A program made the position numbers and the translations under genes. The notes under the pieces were generated by a model. The model searched no databases. It saw only the letters and a list, made by a program, of their open reading frames with translations, and was not told where the DNA came from. Of a stretch of 11,061 nt of DNA, positions 7,332-11,061 are shown piece by piece; position 1 is the stretch's first letter, and the number at the start of each line of letters is the position of its first letter. The stretch is from CAIRDP01 sp037141915 (lineage in GTDB: Bacteria; Bacteroidota; Bacteroidia; Bacteroidales; FEN-979). The stretch spans positions 1 to 11,061 of the forward strand of contig JBAXBP010000112.1 of assembly GCA_037141915.1 (NCBI GenBank), given 5' to 3'.

Positions 7332-7361
7332 AAGAGGGCGGCCCGCAAGGCTGCCCTCTTT
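7332..7361 (+). terminator. Strong hairpin between convergent genes, probable terminator
   Basis: An 11-bp stem (AAGAGGGCGGC, 7332-7342, with GCTGCCCTCTT, 7350-7360; one G-T pair) closes a 7-base loop. It begins 22 bases after the stop of the secreted-protein gene. The following T run is short (TTTGCGTTTG), so termination may rely on the stem. As the stem is GC-rich and flanked by AA/TT it may also act on the opposite strand, for the FkbM gene. Confidence 0.7.
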
Positions 7362-7369
7362 GCGTTTGC

Positions 7370-7403
7370 GGGAATATGATTATTCCCCTGAGCTGTTGCT
7401 CAG
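7370..7403. repeat. Two further adjacent hairpins at the end of the FkbM gene
   Basis: GGGAATA (7370-7376) pairs perfectly with TATTCCC (7381-7387) around a 4-base loop, and CTGAGC (7388-7393) pairs with GCTCAG (7398-7403) around another 4-base loop. The second overlaps the FkbM stop codon. With the hairpin at 7332-7360 this makes three stem-loops in 72 bases between convergent genes, plausibly a shared transcription end or mRNA 3'-end protection region. Confidence 0.55.
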
Positions 7404-8194
7404 ATCTTGCGGTAGGCTATATTTTCATTGTCAACGGGCAGGCTTTCGTACTTGCCGGTAAGGGCAAGCAGCTCGTCAAAACGCTTGATGGATTGGTACT
7501 TTTTTTCCATTACCAGCATGATATTCCTGTGTGATTTTAAAAAGTCAATAGCTCCGACAAGGATCATATGTTCCATCCCTTCGGCATCGATCTTGATCAG
7601 CACTTTCTCGGTGGAAGGAATTGAGAGGCCGGCCGCAAGGACATCAAATCGACTCACCTTTGAAATCACTATGCTTTTGGCATGCTCGGGACTTTTAAAA
7701 TCTGATTTGAAAACCGCAAGCCTCGATGCCCCGGTGTTGATCTTCTCGTAAATGAACTCACTGCTGCTTTCTTCACTTCCCAGGGCAATATTATGAGCCT
7801 GGATTTCATTCTCCAGGTCATTTAATTTGATATTCTGAAGCAAGGCCTTGTAATTCTCGGGCATGGGTTCAAAAGCATGGCATTTAAGACCCTTACGGGC
7901 CATCATGATGCTGTATATACCGATGTTCGAGCCGATGTCAATAAACATGGTATAGTCGTTGCAATGCTCTAAAAAGAACTTTTTTACACCCCATTCATAG
8001 GCGTAATTGGCAAACTGAAAATCAATAGTTCCTTTTCTTATGTAAAACTTCCCGAGGCTGCTGGTATAATATGAGGATTTAAGTGCCGGGAGATGGAAGA
8101 GCATGTAACCAATGGCATTCATAAGAAATCCATATTCCTTATGCTTTACATATTCCTTAACATACCTTAGATAAGTATTGACCCCATCTGCCAT
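7400..8194 (-). CDS. FkbM family SAM-dependent methyltransferase
   Basis: 264 residues with the FkbM methyltransferase fold. FIDIGSNIGIYS (84-95) is the SAM-binding motif I, CHAFEPMPENY (105-115) supplies the acidic ribose-contacting residue (E109), and KIDAEGMEHMILVGA (201-215) is the family's signature region after strand 4. No signal peptide or membrane anchor is seen, so it is probably cytoplasmic, although the first 75 residues form a family-specific extension. FkbM enzymes usually O-methylate sugars or polyketides; in envelope contexts a glycan substrate is likely, but the substrate here is unknown. The ATG at 8194 lies 36 bases after the tamL stop on the same strand, with no terminator between, so co-transcription with tamL is likely. 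Downstream it runs into a hairpin cluster facing the convergent secreted-protein gene. Confidence 0.9.
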   Translation of the reverse strand: MADGVNTYLRYVKEYVKHKEYGFLMNAIGYMLFHLPALKSSYYTSSLGKFYIRKGTIDFQFANYAYEWGVKKFFLEHCNDYTMFIDIGSNIGIYSIMMARKGLKCHAFEPMPENYKALLQNIKLNDLENEIQAHNIALGSEESSSEFIYEKINTGASRLAVFKSDFKSPEHAKSIVISKVSRFDVLAAGLSIPSTEKVLIKIDAEGMEHMILVGAIDFLKSHRNIMLVMEKKYQSIKRFDELLALTGKYESLPVDNENIAYRKI

Positions 8195-8230
8195 TCTTCG
8201 AATTTTAAGAGTGCAATAATAATCTATTTT

Positions 8231-10585
8231 TCAGAACGGATAACCTATCCCGAAATTCCATACAATATCTCCCAGCTGCATTTTGTTGAAATACCACCGG
8301 TTACCCTGCGGATACCATGGTACTCTCAAGGGTATGGCCGGATCAAGCCTGATCATAAAGAAGTTGAAGTCGAGCCTGATTCCGAAACCTGAACTGACAG
8401 CAATGTCGGGAATGAAATCAGTAAGTGTTATCGCTCCGCCGGGAAGGTCAGAAGAGGGTTTGAGCAGCCATACATTTCCCACGTCAAGGAAGAATGCGCC
8501 CTTGAGCACCTTATATATCGGGAAGCGGTATTCAATATTGGCTTCAAGCTGCATATCCCCGAACTGGTTATAATTACCCTCAATGGTATCATTATGATAA
8601 CTTCCTGGTCCCACAAAGCCCAGCTTCCATCCTCTCAGGTCATTTGCCCCTCCTGCGAAGAATGCTTTTTCAAAAGGCAGGGCTATCGAATTTCCGTAAG
8701 CAATACCAATCCCGGCATAGAACCGATAGACCAGAGTTTGCTGCTTCCCAAACTTTTCATAATAGCGAAAATCGAAATCAGGCCTTACATATTGTGCATA
8801 CTGGATGTTTAACAGGGTATAATAGCCATCCTCGTTTTTCGCAGGTTTGAAGATATTGTCAATCGCATATAACAGGTTACCCCCGGTTTCAAAATTCGAC
8901 CTCATATAGATATAGTCATTCAGACGGTTGAGCTGCTGGCTGGTGTATTGGATCGTATATCTTAAACCTGCAACCAGGTGATTTGAATACTGGTACTTTA
9001 AACGCTGATCGGTAAGGCTTTCAATATAAAGGTTGAAGTAGTCATCCCCGTTGACTTTAACAAGGGAAATTTCAACCGGGTTGATAGTCTGGCTCAGCCG
9101 GTTATTCTGGAGCCAGGTATAACCGAAACTTGTATTGGTGATATGCCTCTCATAGTCGACCTGCCTCTGGTAGTCATATCCAATAGTTACCGTAGTCTTG
9201 GGTTTCATATGCTTTGGCAACTTTTCAGGCTTGATCGGGAAAAGGAACTGCGGGAAAGTAAGGCTCGCATTGACCCCGATCTCAAACACATTGAATATCT
9301 TTTTTGGCTGATCAGCCAGAGGAGGCTGGGTCTGGGCCGATACATTCACGCCTATCCTCAGCAACTGGGCACCCCTGAAAATATTCCGGTTTGAGTAGGT
9401 CAGCCCGCCCTGCAACCCGAATGCGCCTGCTGAGTTTGTTCCGTCGGTGGAAACAGTGAATGATTGTCCGGCTGACCGTGAAAGCTGAACTCTGCAATCA
9501 AGAGGGTAAACATTCTTTTTTATCAGGTCTTTCTGATTATCAGGCATTGTAAACTTCAGGTTGACATATTTGAACACCTGCAATCCTGTGAGACTTGTAA
9601 AAGTCTGGTTTACATCATTCAGGTTGAATTTACTCCCGGGATTTACAAAGATGCTTTGGGTGATGGTCCTGGGTTTTATTGACATTTTACGGTCATAGAG
9701 AAAATAATAGCTGTACCGTGATTTCTCTTTCTTCGGGCCTTCAAGCTGGATCAGAAGAGTGTCGTAACGCGTTGAATCCCCTGCAAGATGATCGTATTCA
9801 GGATAAATATAAAGTTTGTTAATATAATATTGCTTATGCGGACCGGCGACTGTGGGAGCCTGATTGCCAATGGAGGGCTCAACTGGGTTAGTAATCTCAA
9901 GCGTTATGTCCATTTTATGCAGCCCCAGGGTGCTGTCAACCTTGTAAATAATAAAGTTTGTTGCAAACCCGTAATAGCCCTTGTTGTTGAGGTTTGTGGA
10001 AATACGTGTCCGTTCCTCATCAAATTTATAGGCATCGTAGTTAGTTCCTTTTTTTACCAGTGATTTTGTTGTATCGGCCAGAACAAATCTTTCCACAGAG
10101 GTATCGGGGATGGCATATTCGATTTTCCTTATCTTATATGGAGTTGTGGTTTTGACATGATAATGAACGGTAGCTTTCTTCTTTTTAATGACGACGGAAT
10201 CCTTCACCGTTGAATTGAAGTAACCTTTATTGGCCAGGTATAGGGTCATTTGTTTGCAGGCGATCATGCCAAGGCTGGTATCGAGAATTACAGGCGCCGC
10301 TCCGGCAGTATTTCTGAGCCATTTTTTGAACTTCGTGTCTTTGCCTTTGCAGCCCCAGTTGTACAAGGCAATATTTGTCCTGAAGAGCCCGAAGAGTTTT
10401 TTATTCGGTTGCTGCTGGAGGTACCCGCTCAGGTCATCCGAAGTCACCTTTGCAGTATTGATATGGAACCTGTTCTTGACCAGGAGATATTCTTTAGGTC
10501 CTAAGTTTTTGGTGACCTTGCAAGCCGAAAGCATTACGAGCAGACAAAAGAAACAAATCCACGAACTGGTTTGTAATGACTTCAA
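8231..10585 (-). CDS. tamL: TamL: lipoprotein TamA-like Omp85 outer-membrane assembly protein
   Basis: Outer-membrane beta-barrel of the BamA/TamA superfamily, expected to help insert or assemble outer-membrane proteins, or pass lipids together with TamB. With the start chosen here (TTG at 10585, 784 residues) the N-terminus reads MKSLQTSSW, then a hydrophobic core and lipobox LSAC with Cys22, an ideal lipoprotein signal; a lipid-modified TamA is the Bacteroidota form named TamL. Residues about 25-365 have the alternating pattern of POTRA domains (for example TPYKIRKIEYAI and GSKFNLNDVNQTF), followed by a strand-rich barrel. The diagnostic loop-6 motif is FFAGGANDLRGW, with LRGW at 650-653, and the chain ends FGIGYPF, an aromatic C-terminal beta signal. 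A TTG at 10609 in frame would add 8 residues but lies between the -7 element and the predicted transcript start, and would push the lipobox to residue 30. The gene usually following it, tamB, is absent; the FkbM gene follows instead. Confidence 0.88.
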   Translation of the reverse strand: MKSLQTSSWICFFCLLVMLSACKVTKNLGPKEYLLVKNRFHINTAKVTSDDLSGYLQQQPNKKLFGLFRTNIALYNWGCKGKDTKFKKWLRNTAGAAPVILDTSLGMIACKQMTLYLANKGYFNSTVKDSVVIKKKKATVHYHVKTTTPYKIRKIEYAIPDTSVERFVLADTTKSLVKKGTNYDAYKFDEERTRISTNLNNKGYYGFATNFIIYKVDSTLGLHKMDITLEITNPVEPSIGNQAPTVAGPHKQYYINKLYIYPEYDHLAGDSTRYDTLLIQLEGPKKEKSRYSYYFLYDRKMSIKPRTITQSIFVNPGSKFNLNDVNQTFTSLTGLQVFKYVNLKFTMPDNQKDLIKKNVYPLDCRVQLSRSAGQSFTVSTDGTNSAGAFGLQGGLTYSNRNIFRGAQLLRIGVNVSAQTQPPLADQPKKIFNVFEIGVNASLTFPQFLFPIKPEKLPKHMKPKTTVTIGYDYQRQVDYERHITNTSFGYTWLQNNRLSQTINPVEISLVKVNGDDYFNLYIESLTDQRLKYQYSNHLVAGLRYTIQYTSQQLNRLNDYIYMRSNFETGGNLLYAIDNIFKPAKNEDGYYTLLNIQYAQYVRPDFDFRYYEKFGKQQTLVYRFYAGIGIAYGNSIALPFEKAFFAGGANDLRGWKLGFVGPGSYHNDTIEGNYNQFGDMQLEANIEYRFPIYKVLKGAFFLDVGNVWLLKPSSDLPGGAITLTDFIPDIAVSSGFGIRLDFNFFMIRLDPAIPLRVPWYPQGNRWYFNKMQLGDIVWNFGIGYPF

Positions 10586-10610
10586 TGAAATGCAGATTAG
10601 GAATGGCAAA

Positions 10611-10641
10611 CAAAAGTAAGCAGAATTAAGATAGATCGAAA
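10611..10641 (-). promoter_or_regulatory. Promoter of tamL (minus strand)
   Basis: Reading the minus strand, TTTC at 10641-10638 (one mismatch to TTTG), a 19-base spacer, then TACTTTTG at 10618-10611, an exact TAnnTTTG. Transcription should begin near 10604, which favours a translation start at 10585 over the TTG at 10609. Confidence 0.6.
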
Positions 10642-10655
10642 ATTATCCCAATGGC

Positions 10656-10687
10656 TTTGGGGATAAGATAAAAAAAGCGTACTTTTG
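10656..10687 (+). promoter_or_regulatory. Promoter of tRNA-Val
   Basis: TTTG at 10656-10659, a 20-base spacer, then TACTTTTG at 10680-10687: both elements match the Bacteroidota consensus exactly. Predicted start is about 10693, some 9 bases before the mature tRNA. Confidence 0.8.
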
Positions 10688-10701
10688 CACCCTCCAATGA
10701 A

Positions 10702-10776
10702 GGGAGCATAGCTCAGCCGGTTCAGAGCATCTGCCTTACAAGCAGAGGGTCACAGGTTCGAATCCTGTTGCTCCCA
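10702..10776 (+). tRNA. tRNA-Val (anticodon UAC)
   Basis: A full cloverleaf of 75 bases. Acceptor stem GGGAGCA (10702-10708) pairs with TGCTCCC (10769-10775), followed by discriminator A. The D arm is GCTC...GAGC, the anticodon stem TCTGC/GCAGA encloses loop CTTACAA with anticodon TAC at 10737-10739, and the T arm is ACAGG-TTCGAAT-CCTGT. UAC reads valine GUA and other GUN codons. The genomic bases after the discriminator are CCC, so the 3' CCA is not encoded and must be added enzymatically. It stands alone, divergent from tamL, with its own promoter and terminator. Confidence 0.97.
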
Positions 10777-10789
10777 CCCTCAAAATCAG

Positions 10790-10822
10790 CCACTTACAAC
10801 TACAAAAGTAAGTGGTTTTTTT
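10790..10822 (+). terminator. Rho-independent terminator of tRNA-Val
   Basis: A perfect 8-bp stem, CCACTTAC (10790-10797) with GTAAGTGG (10808-10815), around a 10-base loop, followed by seven T (10816-10822). It sits 13 bases after the tRNA. Confidence 0.85.
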
Positions 10823-10905
10823 ATGAAGGTACCAACAAGGGTACCAACATGAACAAGGAAAAATTATCTTTGAATTTCTTTCGGAAAGGCGCATCCTGTC
10901 AATGA
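10823..10905 (+). pseudogene. Possible N-terminal remnant of a tyrosine-type integrase beside tRNA-Val
   Basis: Two very short overlapping frames sit immediately after the tRNA terminator. ATG at 10823 gives MKVPTRVPT then TGA at 10850-10852; an overlapping ATG at 10849-10851 gives MNKEKLSLNFFRKGASCQ then TGA at 10903-10905. The same frame meets another stop at 10939-10941. KVPT.VPT followed by a lysine-rich LSLNFF.RKG stretch resembles the start of Bacteroidota tyrosine recombinases of mobile elements, which typically begin next to the tRNA used as attachment site. A one-base shift at 10849 would join the two pieces. No catalytic region is present in the window. The resemblance is from memory and covers under 30 residues, so this is a tentative call. 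Confidence 0.4.
10826..10849 (+). repeat. Tandem 12-base direct repeat
   Basis: AAGGTACCAACA (10826-10837) is followed directly by AGGGTACCAACA (10838-10849), one mismatch. In frame it encodes KVPT-RVPT. Confidence 0.8.
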
Positions 10906-11061
10906 TTTATTGAGTTCGTCCAAGGAGACAAAACAGTATAAAAATTTGCTTACAGTTTGGCTACTTTATTTGCAGCCGGGAGCATAAATTTCCCTGCAGG
11001 TATTGACACCCGCAGGGAACCCCGGGATATTAAGACCAGGAAAATCACCCCCAGATCATGT
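10906..11061. other. Right edge, no confident gene; contains a hairpin
   Basis: No intact gene is seen. Both strands hold frames open to the right edge, of about 36 codons each (minus strand 11060-10950; plus strand from after the TAA at 10939-10941), without a convincing start or motif. A hairpin is formed by TTCCCTGC (10990-10997) and GCAGGGAA (11012-11019), extended inward by GGT/ACC across one mismatch; it lacks a T tract on the plus strand and has only AATTTAT on the minus strand. Confidence 0.5.

Noticed and set aside
7400..8194. Assigning the FkbM gene to the polysaccharide operon at the left
   Set aside because: It is 5.7 kb away, separated by two plus-strand genes, and is coupled to tamL instead.
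10230..10619. A 129-codon plus-strand open frame
   Set aside because: It lies almost wholly opposite the 5' part of tamL, has no motif, and is explained as an antisense shadow of a strongly supported gene.
10950..11060. Minus-strand frame of 36 codons open to the right edge, which could be the C-terminus of a gene
   Set aside because: Too short, no recognisable motif, and the opposite strand is equally open; cannot be supported without more sequence.

Overview
The window looks like a chromosomal segment from a member of the Bacteroidota, probably an environmental Bacteroidales-like lineage; genus cannot be read from it. Four signs agree: a secreted protein ending in a type A sorting domain of the type IX secretion system (T9SS), a TamA-like Omp85 barrel carrying a lipoprotein signal (TamL, the Bacteroidota variant), several promoters of the form TTTG-N19/20-TAnnTTTG, and no obvious Shine-Dalgarno sequences.

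Layout. Bases 1-1651 (minus strand) are the end of an AT-rich surface-polysaccharide operon: an ABC-2 permease, its Wzt/KpsT-type ATPase, and the first 41 codons of a third gene running off the left edge. Bases 1652-2290 hold no intact gene but contain the decayed 5' end of a family 2 glycosyltransferase at 1869-2162. A plus-strand gene (about 2315-4141) encodes a multi-pass GT-C-type membrane protein with C-terminal TPRs, resembling TMTC O-mannosyltransferases. After 280 intergenic bases with a pair of direct repeats and a good promoter comes a 962-residue modular secreted protein (4422-7310). It ends at a cluster of hairpins facing a convergent minus-strand pair: an FkbM-family methyltransferase (7400-8194) and, upstream of it, tamL (8231 to about 10585). 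tamL and tRNA-Val(UAC) (10702-10776, plus) are divergently transcribed from a compact shared promoter region. The tRNA is followed by a terminator hairpin and a broken reading frame resembling the N-terminus of a Bacteroidota tyrosine integrase, so this tRNA was possibly once an integration site.

How the genes fit together. Most products concern the cell envelope: lipid-linked glycan export, GT-C glycosylation, a T9SS cargo protein, an outer-membrane assembly barrel and a likely glycan methyltransferase. In T9SS organisms cargo can be anchored to a special LPS, so an O-polysaccharide exporter near a cargo gene is suggestive, but no physical linkage of function is shown. I did not find a clearly new multi-gene system. 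The most unusual items are the three-copy DEIA-motif module in the secreted protein, the phased direct repeats upstream of its promoter, the glycosyltransferase remnant at a compositional boundary, and the integrase-like remnant beside tRNA-Val.
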